A stretch of DNA of 64,000 nt from Candidatus Thalassarchaeum betae. Lineage in GTDB: Archaea; Thermoplasmatota; Poseidoniia; Poseidoniales; Thalassarchaeaceae. A program made the position numbers and the translations under genes. Under the pieces are notes generated by a model. The model saw nothing but the letters and a program-made list of their open reading frames with translations, was not told the origin of the DNA and made no database searches. Below are positions 1 to 10,100 of the stretch, piece after piece; position 1 is the first letter of the stretch; every line of letters begins with the position of its first letter. The DNA lies in NCBI GenBank assembly GCA_022448665.1, contig JAKUUO010000004.1, positions 1 through 64,000 on the forward strand, written 5' to 3'.

Positions 1-159
1 TGCTACCACTTCACTGTGGAGGTCACCCAGTCGTCGCCTTGGTCAGACGGCTCCACCGTTTCCCACACCTCCCACTACGAATTCACGGAAGAGGGGGAGG
101 ACTTCGACACGGGTGAACCAACTGACGAGGCGTGGACCTCGACAACGAACTGCGACTAG
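1..159 (+). CDS. C-terminal end of an unidentified protein (truncated by window edge)
   Basis: An open frame enters at base 1 and stops at a TAG at 157-159, giving the last 52 residues of a larger protein. The tail is rich in Ser, Thr, Glu and Asp, with one Cys near the visible start and one as the second-last residue. It has no membrane segment. The composition resembles an extracellular beta-rich domain, but nothing recognisable is left, so no function is offered. Its stop is five bases from the stop of the converging minus-strand gene, so the two are tail to tail. Reality of the frame is supported by strong use of C- and G-ending codons, as in neighbouring genes. Confidence 0.6.
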   Translation, partial: CYHFTVEVTQSSPWSDGSTVSHTSHYEFTEEGEDFDTGEPTDEAWTSTTNCD

Positions 160-164
160 TCTTC

Positions 165-1901
165 CTAATCGTCTTCGTCCTGTGAGTAACTGAGTATTTC
201 TTCCTCGGTCTCGACGATGGCATCTGAAGCACGCCTCAGCATGGTCGTTACCGCGATGCCCACCGCAACTATGATCGCAGCGAGGAGAGGCAGGACAGGT
301 AACGAGTCCTCCTCTACCGGCTCAGTCCAGGTCATCACTCCGGTGGTCGTCGATCCACCTCCGAAGGAGTCCTCGTCAACCAGCTGAAGAGGGGTGAGGA
401 TACGGCAGGTGAGTGAGGCTTGGCCTGCCACGGAACTGCGCCAGCCGAATTGGACTTCCACCGACTCTCCTGCGTCTATTCGAGCCTCCTGATAACCGCC
501 GATGTCTGCTGCTGCCACCGTCTCGGTGACGTTCCCATCTTCGTCGATGGATGCCACGGTGGCATCGCAAGTGAAGTACAGCAGAGCTGAGGCAGTGCCC
601 CTGTTCGCGATGCGCGCGAGGACGGGCACCGACTGTGAAGTGGACCTAGTGTCGACATCCCCCACTATTTCCAAGGATTCCCACTCGATGTTCGGAGTCC
701 CGGAATTGAGTTGTATGCTCTGATCCCAAGTCAGGGGCATGGGTCCACCGCCGTAGTTCCCGATTCCCGACGACTCCGGGTTCCAGGAGGTTACGTAGGT
801 GATCACATCGATTGTGGCTGCTTCGGTCCAGACGGTGCCATCCGAGTAGCCTATCTCGACTACCCTCTCCCGCCCGCCGTCGACCAGAGCAGTGCCGTTC
901 TCGTCGCTGAATATCTCCTGAATCGCCTCGCTCGGACCGATTCCGCTGACGCTCAGGATGACGTACTTCGCATCGAGTTGTATCGACTGCCCGGATACTC
1001 TCCGCTCCCATCTGTCGATTAATCCACCTGATCCGGACACGTCATCACCCCAGTAGATGGTGGAGCCGGGACCCCCTCTGACATCGTGGTCATCGAGGCT
1101 GCCGCTGAATGCCGTGACTCCCCGCAGGTCGATTGTCCCATCGCTTCCAAGCAGCACGGGCCCTAGTCGGTCGAAACTCGAGTCGTCGGCGCTCATCGAG
1201 CCGCCGATGGTCATCTGCCCCCCTGAGACAGTGGAGTCCACTGAGCTCAGAGTGCCATCGACCTGTATCGAAAACCCAGGGTCACCAGCGGTCTTCATGT
1301 TCACCGATTCAAGGTCAGTGCCCAGGATGGTCGTGCTCCCTCCGTTCTCGATCCCTATTGTGATCGAGGCTACTGTGACCGAAGTCGACGAGAATCCGGT
1401 GAGTCCTATCCAGACGTCCCCGGCTCCGGCTTCGAAGGAGAAGGTGTGGGATGAGCCGTTTAGGTTGATTACTTCGTCGCCAATGTGGGCGCCGTCTCCG
1501 AAGTAACTGTCGTCGTTCATCGCCATCATAGTGACGTCGAATGCCCCCTCTATGCCTTCTCCCGGGACCATGAACTTGGAGCGGTTCGACTCGTCCCAGT
1601 ATCCCATGCTGGCGATTGCTGTCGGTGGGTTGTCTGCGAGAAGCCCTGCATGATTCAATGTGAGTGCGCCCCCCTCCTCGATGATGATACTGGACCCATC
1701 GGACACGGTGGCATCGGCGCTATTCACGGTCAGGTGGCCGCCGCTGACAATTCTGACCGTGCCTTCGACCGTCTGGTCGTCAGCCCAAGTCACATTCGCC
1801 CCAATCACAGTCTCTGCCCCGTCGGCCGAGGCAGCAGGGAGGTAACACAGCAAAGTTGCAGAAACCATCAGGAGTACTTGCAGCGCGGCCACGCGTCGCA
1901 T
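165..1901 (-). CDS. Secreted, C-terminally membrane-anchored surface protein
   Basis: This 578-residue protein starts at an ATG (1901-1899). It has a classical signal peptide (Arg-Arg near the start, a hydrophobic core, cleavage likely after AASA near residue 26). A long Gly/Ser/Thr/Asp-rich beta region follows, whose early part resembles short repeated beta-helix rungs. One transmembrane helix sits near residues 540-558, and a short acidic cytoplasmic tail ends in DEDD. The layout is that of an archaeal cell-surface protein held by its C-terminus. No enzymatic motif was found. It diverges from carS across 64 bases and converges with the truncated gene at base 1. The specific role is unknown; adhesion or envelope structure is only an inference. 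Confidence 0.75.
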   Translation of the reverse strand: MRRVAALQVLLMVSATLLCYLPAASADGAETVIGANVTWADDQTVEGTVRIVSGGHLTVNSADATVSDGSSIIIEEGGALTLNHAGLLADNPPTAIASMGYWDESNRSKFMVPGEGIEGAFDVTMMAMNDDSYFGDGAHIGDEVINLNGSSHTFSFEAGAGDVWIGLTGFSSTSVTVASITIGIENGGSTTILGTDLESVNMKTAGDPGFSIQVDGTLSSVDSTVSGGQMTIGGSMSADDSSFDRLGPVLLGSDGTIDLRGVTAFSGSLDDHDVRGGPGSTIYWGDDVSGSGGLIDRWERRVSGQSIQLDAKYVILSVSGIGPSEAIQEIFSDENGTALVDGGRERVVEIGYSDGTVWTEAATIDVITYVTSWNPESSGIGNYGGGPMPLTWDQSIQLNSGTPNIEWESLEIVGDVDTRSTSQSVPVLARIANRGTASALLYFTCDATVASIDEDGNVTETVAAADIGGYQEARIDAGESVEVQFGWRSSVAGQASLTCRILTPLQLVDEDSFGGGSTTTGVMTWTEPVEEDSLPVLPLLAAIIVAVGIAVTTMLRRASDAIVETEEEILSYSQDEDD

Positions 1902-1965
1902 GATGCGAACAATTCACATGGTCATGAATAGTTTTGCCCGCCATTAGTCGGATAGGGTTCATTCG

Positions 1966-2667
1966 TTGTCTACGTTTGGCGGGCCCGTGGACGTGTTGCC
2001 GCCCTTCCCCGCGCCCGACCCCACGGCTTTCGCGCTGAACATCCTCTCCGTGCTGATGATGTACGGGCCGTTCTACCTCGCTAACACCGGCGCGATGCTG
2101 TTCGGCAAGTGGATTCCCGACAGGCTGGGATTCAGCAGTGTCGTCATCGACGGAGGCAGGAATTGGAAGGACGGATTTCGCCTCCTCGGAGACGGCAAGA
2201 CATGGAACGGTCTCCTCGGCGGTGCTGTCTTCAGCGGCCTGCTGACCATGCTCACGCATCATCTGTGGTCCGAGAGGCTGCTTCCGGACGCGCGCCCGTT
2301 CGTCGACCCCACCTTGCTCATCGAGCCCGACGACTGGTTCTGGGTGGGCGGTGAGTGGGGGACGGCTTTCGCCATGGGCTTCACACTGGGGCTAGCTTGC
2401 ATGCTCGGTGACACGGCAGGCTCGTTCATTAAGCGCCGTCAGGGCCTGAAGCGAGAGGGCGATGAGAGCTCACAGGCCGCCCTGCTAGACAGCGCGCCGT
2501 TCGCCATCGCAATCTTCGCCGCCGCCTTCACGTTGTTCGACGGGCAGATTATCACCCATGAACAGCTGCATGGGGAAATTGTCGCCCTGCTGGTGCTGAC
2601 TCCCGTAATCCACAGGCTGTCCAACCGGCTCGGATACAGGCTCGGACTCAAGAGCGTGCCCTATTGA
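1966..2667 (+). CDS. carS: CDP-archaeol synthase
   Basis: CarS transfers CMP from CTP to unsaturated archaeol phosphate to give CDP-archaeol, the activated precursor of archaeal phospholipids, at the cytoplasmic membrane. The 233-residue sequence has several hydrophobic helices and the family's conserved cytoplasmic blocks: ANTGAMLFG followed by IDGG, GDGKTWNG, LGDTAGSFIKRR and a conserved LDS near residue 171. It is somewhat longer than typical CarS proteins because of an extended central loop. The start is uncertain. TTG at 1966 is given, but GTG at 1987 is in frame and lies 26 bases downstream of a GTTCATTCG promoter-like box, and it would keep all conserved blocks. purD follows closely on the same strand. 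Confidence 0.85.
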   Translation: MSTFGGPVDVLPPFPAPDPTAFALNILSVLMMYGPFYLANTGAMLFGKWIPDRLGFSSVVIDGGRNWKDGFRLLGDGKTWNGLLGGAVFSGLLTMLTHHLWSERLLPDARPFVDPTLLIEPDDWFWVGGEWGTAFAMGFTLGLACMLGDTAGSFIKRRQGLKREGDESSQAALLDSAPFAIAIFAAAFTLFDGQIITHEQLHGEIVALLVLTPVIHRLSNRLGYRLGLKSVPY

Positions 2668-2671
2668 GTCT

Positions 2672-2684
2672 GAGCCAGCGGCTC
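2672..2684 (+). repeat. Short inverted repeat between carS and purD
   Basis: GAGCC and GGCTC flank an AGC centre just after the carS stop. It has the same geometry (5-bp stem, 3-base centre closed by C and G) as the C-TAC-G hairpins elsewhere, but a different centre. No T tract follows. It could be a weak 3' hairpin of carS or chance. Confidence 0.35.
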
Positions 2685-2720
2685 GGAATCCATTATCGTC
2701 CAGCCCACCCGCGCAGGGTC

Positions 2721-3989
2721 ATGACAGGGATGACCGTGCTGGTTGTCGGCGGCGGCGGGCGAGAGCACGCGCTGGGAATCGGCTTGGCTGCCAGCGACTC
2801 GGTCGCATCCGTGCATACGGCTCCCGGCAATGCGGGAACTGCGATGATTGGCACCAATCACGCCATTTCAGCCAGTGACATCGAGGGGCTCATCTCACTT
2901 GCCGAGGAACTGGATGCGGGGCTGGTTGTAGTGGGCCCCGAGGCTCCACTAGTCGATGGCTTGGCTGACTCGCTGCGGGCCAAGGGCATACCCTGCTTCG
3001 GACCTCATTCGGAGGGTGCGCGACTCGAGGGATCGAAACTCCACGCTAAGCGTCTGATGCAGTCGCTGGGCGTGCCTACCGGTGGTTGCATCGTCGTCGA
3101 GTCGGCTGACGAGATTGACACGGCACTCGACTCGTTCGAGCCTCCTTGGGTGGTCAAGCGCGACGTGCTCGCTGCCGGCAAGGGGGTCACAGTGACCTCC
3201 GAGAGGCGGCAGGCAGCAGAGGCACTGTCTTTCGGACTGGAGTCCGACGGGTTCGTTCTGCTCGAGGAGCACCTCTCCGGCGAGGAGGCATCGGTGCTCG
3301 TGATGATGGACGAGTCCGGATACGTCTGCCTGCCTCCGAGCCAGGACCACAAGAGGGTCGGCGAGGGAGACACCGGCTCGAACACCGGTGGCATGGGTGC
3401 CTATGCTCCCGCACCCGTTGCGACTCCTGCGGTATTGCAGAGGGTGGTCGACGAGGTCGTCGTCCCGATGCACCACTACTTGAGGAACCAGGAGACCCCT
3501 TACCGAGGCTGCCTGTACCTAGGTCTGATGATCAGTTCAGAGGGAGCACCGGGGGTCATCGAGTTCAACGTTAGATTCGGAGATCCGGAGACGCAAGTCA
3601 CCGTGCCTCTGATCTCGAGCGATCTCGCCGAGTTGCTGCTAGCCTGCGCAGAGGGCAGAGTCAGCGAGACCGAGGTCGAGTTCCACACTCACTCGGCGGC
3701 CACAGTGGTCCTCGCCTCCGAGGGCTATCCTGCATCGTCGGCAATCGGACGAGTCATCTCCGGCAGTGAGGTCAGTCTGGAGGAGGGAGAGATTAGCGGC
3801 TTCGTCCACTATGCCGGGGCGGGCTTCGACGAGGGCGGAAACCTCGTGTCGAGTGGAGGCCGCGTGCTTGCTGCCACAGGCGTCGCTCCCGACTTGCGGA
3901 GCGCCGTCGGAGCAGCATACGAGGTGATGGAATCCATCCAACTGGAAGGCTCTCACTACCGTTCTGATATCGCTTACCGTGCTCTATAG
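2721..3989 (+). CDS. purD: Phosphoribosylamine-glycine ligase (GAR synthetase)
   Basis: PurD joins glycine to 5-phosphoribosylamine using ATP, the second step of de novo purine synthesis, in the cytoplasm. The 422-residue protein has the family's N-terminal VLVVGGGGREHALG block. The ATP-grasp region follows (VKRDVLAAGKGVTV, LLEEHLSGEEASVL), then QDHKRVGEGDTGSNTGGMGA, then the metal-binding EFNVRFGDPETQ segment and the C-terminal lid. Length is normal for PurD. The frame is open further upstream, but ATG 2721 is preferred. It lies 27 bases downstream of an AT-rich CATTATCG box, which fits leaderless transcription, and it begins just before the conserved first beta strand (ATG 2730 is also possible). 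An 8-bp inverted repeat follows the stop. Confidence 0.95.
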   Translation: MTGMTVLVVGGGGREHALGIGLAASDSVASVHTAPGNAGTAMIGTNHAISASDIEGLISLAEELDAGLVVVGPEAPLVDGLADSLRAKGIPCFGPHSEGARLEGSKLHAKRLMQSLGVPTGGCIVVESADEIDTALDSFEPPWVVKRDVLAAGKGVTVTSERRQAAEALSFGLESDGFVLLEEHLSGEEASVLVMMDESGYVCLPPSQDHKRVGEGDTGSNTGGMGAYAPAPVATPAVLQRVVDEVVVPMHHYLRNQETPYRGCLYLGLMISSEGAPGVIEFNVRFGDPETQVTVPLISSDLAELLLACAEGRVSETEVEFHTHSAATVVLASEGYPASSAIGRVISGSEVSLEEGEISGFVHYAGAGFDEGGNLVSSGGRVLAATGVAPDLRSAVGAAYEVMESIQLEGSHYRSDIAYRAL

Positions 3990-4027
3990 GGCGGTTTGAG
4001 TTCATATTTTCTCGAGTCGGAACTAGC

Positions 4028-4046
4028 AACCATTCTACGAATGGTT
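4028..4046 (+). repeat. C-TAC-G hairpin element, copy 1 (upstream of aglB)
   Basis: A perfect 8-bp inverted repeat: AACCATTC, then TAC, then GAATGGTT. It lies 39 bases after the purD stop and about 57 bases before the aglB start. Its right arm runs into a TTATAA tract. It shares the fixed C-TAC-G centre with four other intergenic sites in this window, while its stem sequence is unrelated to theirs. Confidence 0.7.
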
Positions 4047-4063
4047 ATAACAGCCAGTCAAAT
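4045..4063 (+). promoter_or_regulatory. Candidate aglB promoter region
   Basis: Two AT-rich tracts could act as TATA elements: TTATAA at 4045-4050, abutting the palindrome, and GTCAAATC at 4057-4064, which resembles CTCAAATC upstream of the gene at 23231. The second would place transcription start near 4088, leaving a short leader that carries the GGTGAT ribosome binding site at 4095-4100. Confidence 0.4.
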
Positions 4064-4102
4064 CGGCGCGACGCTGAGCCTTCAGGCTGAACACGGTGAT
4101 TG

Positions 4103-7100
4103 ATGATGTACGACAATATCGGTGCAGCAGGAAGCGCGGTCCCAAGCTCGGGCCTCGCCTCGGTCCCGGCGGTGCTGGCAACCTTGCTAGTGCTGTTCCT
4201 AGGTGCCGACTACGCTGCAAATGGAGCAATGGAAAATGACGGATATGCGCAAATCCTGATTCTGCCCGCCGTAGCCGCCCTCGCGGCTGCTTTGGGCAGA
4301 ACCGGTGCTGTGGCGTCCCTCGGAAGCCACACCATGCACCGCGCCATGGTTACGTCGTCCTTCATCGCTGCGGCAGTGATTATCTCGATGGCATACAAAT
4401 TGTTCGAGAGCGTAGGAAACCTAGGCGCTTTCACATTCGCTTTCGTAGGAATATCGACCTTCTTTCTGGTATTGTCCGGCAGGAGGGAGGAGTCGACTAT
4501 ACTGCTGGCAACAGTAGTCGGATTCCATCTCGGGATTTCCCACGCCGCCAACTCGGCGATGGACCTGAGCACATGGGCCGGAAACCCCGAGGACCTGATC
4601 GACGTCGAGCGGGCTGCTGCTGCCTCGGTCTTCTTCGCCTTCTGGGCCGTCTCGATAGTCGCTGGCGCGATGATGGCCATCCTCTTCAGGGGAAAACTAG
4701 ACTCTGCTGGCAACGGCTCTTGGTTCGAGGATCTTCCGAACTCTCCGGGGCGAGCCATGGTAATTGCCTTCGGGCTGATTCTGGCCGTCCAAGCCATCCC
4801 CCTGTTCTGGCTGGGGCAGATATCTGACATCGGGACTTTCTTCGAGCACAAGTACCTGGGCCCGGTCTGGGCCTTCTTCACTACAGCGATAATCCTGTTT
4901 GTAGTGTTCTGCCACGCCGAGCGTTGGCGTGTGATTGGCGCTCTTGTCGCGATCAACTGGATACTTTACACAGTTGGCCATCTCCATGAGATCGGCAACG
5001 GGTTCCCCGACCCGCTCAACAGCGATGACCTGATGAGCACCTTCTCGTGGTTCTTCATCGCTTTCTGGTTGAATGTCGCTGGCATCATGCTGGCATCCCG
5101 TGGATACTTCGGAGACATCGCACCCCGGCACGAGTCGAGTGAGTTGCGCAAGTGGTGGGGCAAGCATTCCTATGGAATCATTCTGGGGCTCGCTGTGTTC
5201 GTGGCCCTAGCGGTCCGCATTGGATGGAATGTCCTACCGGCGATGAACGCCACCGGTACAGGCATCTGGGACATGACCGGAGGCTCTGACCCATGGTACA
5301 TGAAGCGCGTCGTCGACTACATCATCGCTGAGCGCAGCCACTTCATCTTCGACCACGATCGCGCTTACCCGATGGGAGCAATCAACCCACGACCACCTCT
5401 GTTCTCGTGGTCACTGGCTTTGGGCGGCTTGAGCCTGTCCTGGCTGCTTGAGATGCCAGCTGACGAAGCAGTCTGGTGGAGCGTCACTGCATTTCCCGCT
5501 ATCTTCGGGGCGCTCATCGTTCTGCCTCTGGCCGCCATCGCGAGGCGCGTCCACAGCAACACCGCAGGACTCGTGACTGCATGGCTGATCGCACTGATGC
5601 CCGGCCACATCTCACATTCTACCTTCGGGTTGGCCGACCACGATGCCTTCGCACTGCTCTTCATCTCCCTCGCGTTCTACTTCTGGGTGCGAGCCATCGA
5701 CGGCTTGGGCACCGAGCGCCTGTTCACGCGGCCCAGTTCCAATCCCCTGTACCTGCTTGCAGGGATCAGGGAGACCTGGCACAGGAACCCACGATCGATG
5801 GCCTATGCGACACTATCGGGCATCTCGTTCGCCACAGTGGCCCTCGGCTGGAAGGGATTCGTATACGGACCGGGAATCCTGTTCCTCGCCTTCGCCGGCC
5901 AGATAGTCCTCAACATGTTCCGACACCGAGACAGCTTACCGCTGACTTCTGCGGCTCTGCAGATGCTACTCACGGCTTTCGTGATACCCCTGCCGTTCTA
6001 CAACTGGCCGGGACTGAATCTGCTTTTCGATCCGAGCGGCTTCCAGCCGATGTTCTACATCATCGGATTCACAATAGCACTGGGATGGGTCTCGTCAGCG
6101 TTCCGAGACAAGCCGTGGCTGCTGGTCCTAGGTAGTGGAACGCTGCTACTCGGCGGCATACTGGCTATCCTCTATGTCCTCCAGTATTACGAGATATACA
6201 ATGGCTGGGACATCCTCTTCACCGGGGGCTTCTACTTTTCCAAGAACAAGATATTCGGCACCATCGGTGAGGCTCAGGCCCCGAGCAGAGGCGTCCTTTT
6301 CGCCTCGTACGGGCCGATAGTGTCACTCATCGCGGTAGGATGCGCATTATTGCTGATGTGGCGAGGCGCACGTCGCGAGCAACAGAGCAGCCTGCTGCTC
6401 GGACTATGGGTTCTGATTGCGACATACATGGCATGGTCCGCGGGGAGATTCATCTTCAACGCGACTCCTGCAATGGCCGTCGTGGGCGGCCTCGGCATCG
6501 CAATGTTGTGGAAGGCGGCGAACTTCTCCGGTTTCGCCAAAGAGTGGCGGCGCTCTGGAATAGGGACCCCCCGCACTCGCTTCAAGTCTGTCTGGCCGGC
6601 CACCAAGAAGCACTCAACCGTCCCTGCACTCCTACTCGTCCTTCTGCTGGTCGCATCCCAGCACACGACATACGGCATAGACTCCGGGATCCCCAGGGGC
6701 GAGCCCTCGGCTACCGATGTCGACCAGGTGATTCACGACATCGCCCCGGACATCATGAGGCTCGAGGCGCTCGGCCTCTCGATCCTCAACAGCGCTGATT
6801 ACAATCCCGAGTCCGGCCAGTTGTGGTACATGAACACCTTCGGACCCGGCTTCAACAGCGGCTCATGGAACCTCGCGTACGAGTGGCTGTCCGAGCAGGA
6901 TGCCGACGTCGGCTTCAGCCAGCGGCCCGCTTTCGTATCATGGTGGGACTACGGCTTCCAGGCTCTTGCATCCGGCCAGCATCCGACCGTCGCTGACAAC
7001 TTCCAGTCCGGTATCCCCAACAGTGGAGGCATGCTTCTATCCAAGAACCAGGACGACACCTTGGCGCTGTTCATCGCAACTCTCTCGCAGGGGGACCGGC

Positions 7101-10100
7101 GTTACAACGGCGGCGGCTTCAGTGATGAGTTCGCTGCTAGCCTGTCCAATACCCTGAACGAGGAGCAACTCGAGGAGTACGACAGCATCCTCTCCATCGG
7201 GGTGAACGACCAAGCCTTCGTCCTAGGGCGCTCGATGGCAGTCATGGCCACCGACAACGATGTCGAACTGCTCCACGGACACCGACTGAACTCCAGTGGT
7301 ATGCCGGGCGATGAGGAATGGGTCGTCATGATTGGCGGCACCCAGATGGGCAACTCGACCACTGACGAGTCGGAGGCACTAGGGCTGTTCAACGCCACCA
7401 GGATGAACTCAGCCGAGTTCGAGATCAAGGCAACCCACTATGTCATCGGCGGCTATCGATACACGAGCGATCTCATCGAAGACTTCGACGACGTCTCCAC
7501 CAGCCTACACAGGACCAACGCCCGCCTCGCGCTCAGCAGGGCCTTCCTGATCGAAGCCTTCGACATGAACGATCTGGCCGACATCTACCACGGCATCACG
7601 AACCTCGACTACGACGTCCAGAACTACGAGGGGAGCCTCGGCGAGACCATCACGAGGAACAACGAAATCAGGTACTTCGCCATCGACAACCGGCTCTATC
7701 CGCTCGGAGGCGCTTACTATGCCGATTACGAGTACCACCGTGGGCAGACCACTGGCATCTTCCATGCTCCGACCGGACTCTCCGGCCTCGACATGCAGGA
7801 CTACATCAGCACGGTCTACGACACCCAGAGAGGCGACGGGCCGATCATCCCGCGCACCGCGCAGGAGTACGAGGCCGAGTACCTAAACGATATCATCCGA
7901 CAGAGCTCGGGCGCGGCTGCTGATGCCAGCGAGACAATCAGGCTGGTCGACATCGACTACCAGCAACAGCCAGCCTTCTTCGAGACCATGGTCGCTAGGT
8001 TCTACGTCGGTTACGGGACTTCCACCCTCGGACTTCCAGGCGACGCCGAGCAGCCCGCACCGCACTTCTACACCTCTGGCACGCCCGGCTCCTACCTCGA
8101 GTCGGCATACCCGCTGCCCGGGGCCATGATGAATCACTTCGTGCTCTCGAACTGGTACGACAGCGAGAGGTGCGAACTCCTCGAAAACGGCTCTCAGGTC
8201 GACGAGAGCTGCACCAACCCCAACGTCGGCTCGGCCAACACCCAAGTCAAGATCATGAAGTACTACAGCGGAGCCACACTCGAGGGCACCGTAGAACTCG
8301 ACGGCTTCGGCCCGGTGCCCAACGCTAGAGTCATGATCGAGCGCGATGCCTTCAGCGGCGAGGAGAGCGCTGACGAGAACGGCCACGTCGCCGACGGCGA
8401 CGATCGAACATACTGGATTCCGATCGGCGTAACTGACGCCGACGAGAACGGCCGCTTCTCGTTCACCGTACCAGCAGGCAAACTCAGGATCTCCGCTTTC
8501 TTCGGCGAGCCTGACCTCGACGCGGCCCGCTCAGTCATCATGACGACCGATATTGGGCAGACCCTAGGCGACATCTTCCAGGAGAACACGCCGAATCGGG
8601 ATGTCAACCCGATTACAGGGATCCTAGCCAACGTCTCAGGCTCGACATGGCTCTCCGAGACCATCATCAACGTGTCTGGCTCGGCCGGTCACAGCAACGG
8701 CGAGGAGGTCGTTTACGGGAACCTCTCGGTAGCACCCTCGTATGCTACAGGCAGACTCGTCTGGTCGGGCGCGGAGTTCTTCGACGGCGACCCGCTGACC
8801 AATGTCAGCATCGAGATCTCCCCCTCTTGGGACCAGGTCCAACTCGAGCCTTACACCGTAGATACCTCCAGTGGCGTGGTCGAGGGCTACGACCTGTCCT
8901 TCCAGGGCATAGGCGAGGTCACCTTCACCGGCGAGGGCACCGTGTTTTCACAGGGCATCGTGACTGTCAGTGACTTCACCGGCAACTACACTCAGACGGT
9001 GTTCCACAACCACAGCCTGACCGGCGATGGGCAGTTCTCCGGTAGTGGGACGCTCTCTGGCACCGTGTCGGACGACGTCGAGATTGGTATTTGCGACTAC
9101 GGCATCGATACAATCTCTGTCCAAAACGGCGGCAGCGGGTATGATAATTCGACCGTCGTATCATTCGAAGGGGGCAGCGGTTCTGGTGCGACGGCCCATG
9201 CCGTTCAGACAAACGGCTCAATCTCCGACATCATCATCACAAACGGCGGTACGGGGTATCTAAGCACCGATGCCGAAGAGATCACAGTATCATTCGGCAA
9301 CACCTCCGGAACTGGGGCCTCCACATCAATTGCAACCATGACAGATGCCTTTGTGCCCCTGAATTCCTCGGTGTGCACTCTGGATGACGGCGATTACCTT
9401 CTCCAGGGCACCATGAACGCCACTGGGCGCTACACGTCCGACGGATCGTCATCATTCATCCGCACTCTCAGCCACTCCACTCTGGTTGGCTCGGGGGAGT
9501 TCACGGTCGACACCACAGAGGAACTGGATTCGTACGGCACCATCAACGGCACCTTCTCCTCCGCCTCTGGCGAGGGCATCTTCAGCGGGCCGATGGTCCA
9601 ACCCGGCACGTTCCACGTTGTGGATGCGGTACCGGGCATGTACGATCTGACCGTGGTATTCGAAGACGGCACCCGCATCGAGTTGGACGACGGCTTCTCC
9701 ATCCCATTAATTGGGAGCTCACAGACATCCAAAGTCGAGATCGCAGGAGGCTCGATCTCCGGCTTGCTGGTGGACACCTCAGGAGAACCGGTAGAGGGAG
9801 CGGTCATGCTCCTCGACAATGAGTCGACCGCCTCTGATGCGACCCTCGACTGTGGGGAGACCCGGACAGCCCCGTGCCTGATAGTTCCAGACGAGCACGG
9901 CGCCTTCGAGTTCGGACCGATCATCCCGGGCAACTACACCGCTCAGATCGACATCGACGCCGACGGCTTCCCGGAGATCTCCGAGTTCTACGTCTTCGAC
10001 TCTACTTTCGACGGCGCCTTCGAGTTCCCGTCCCCGGTTCCCGACACCTCGGACCTGACCTTCCGACTACTGCAGGACGGCACCAACGTACCCGATCTGA

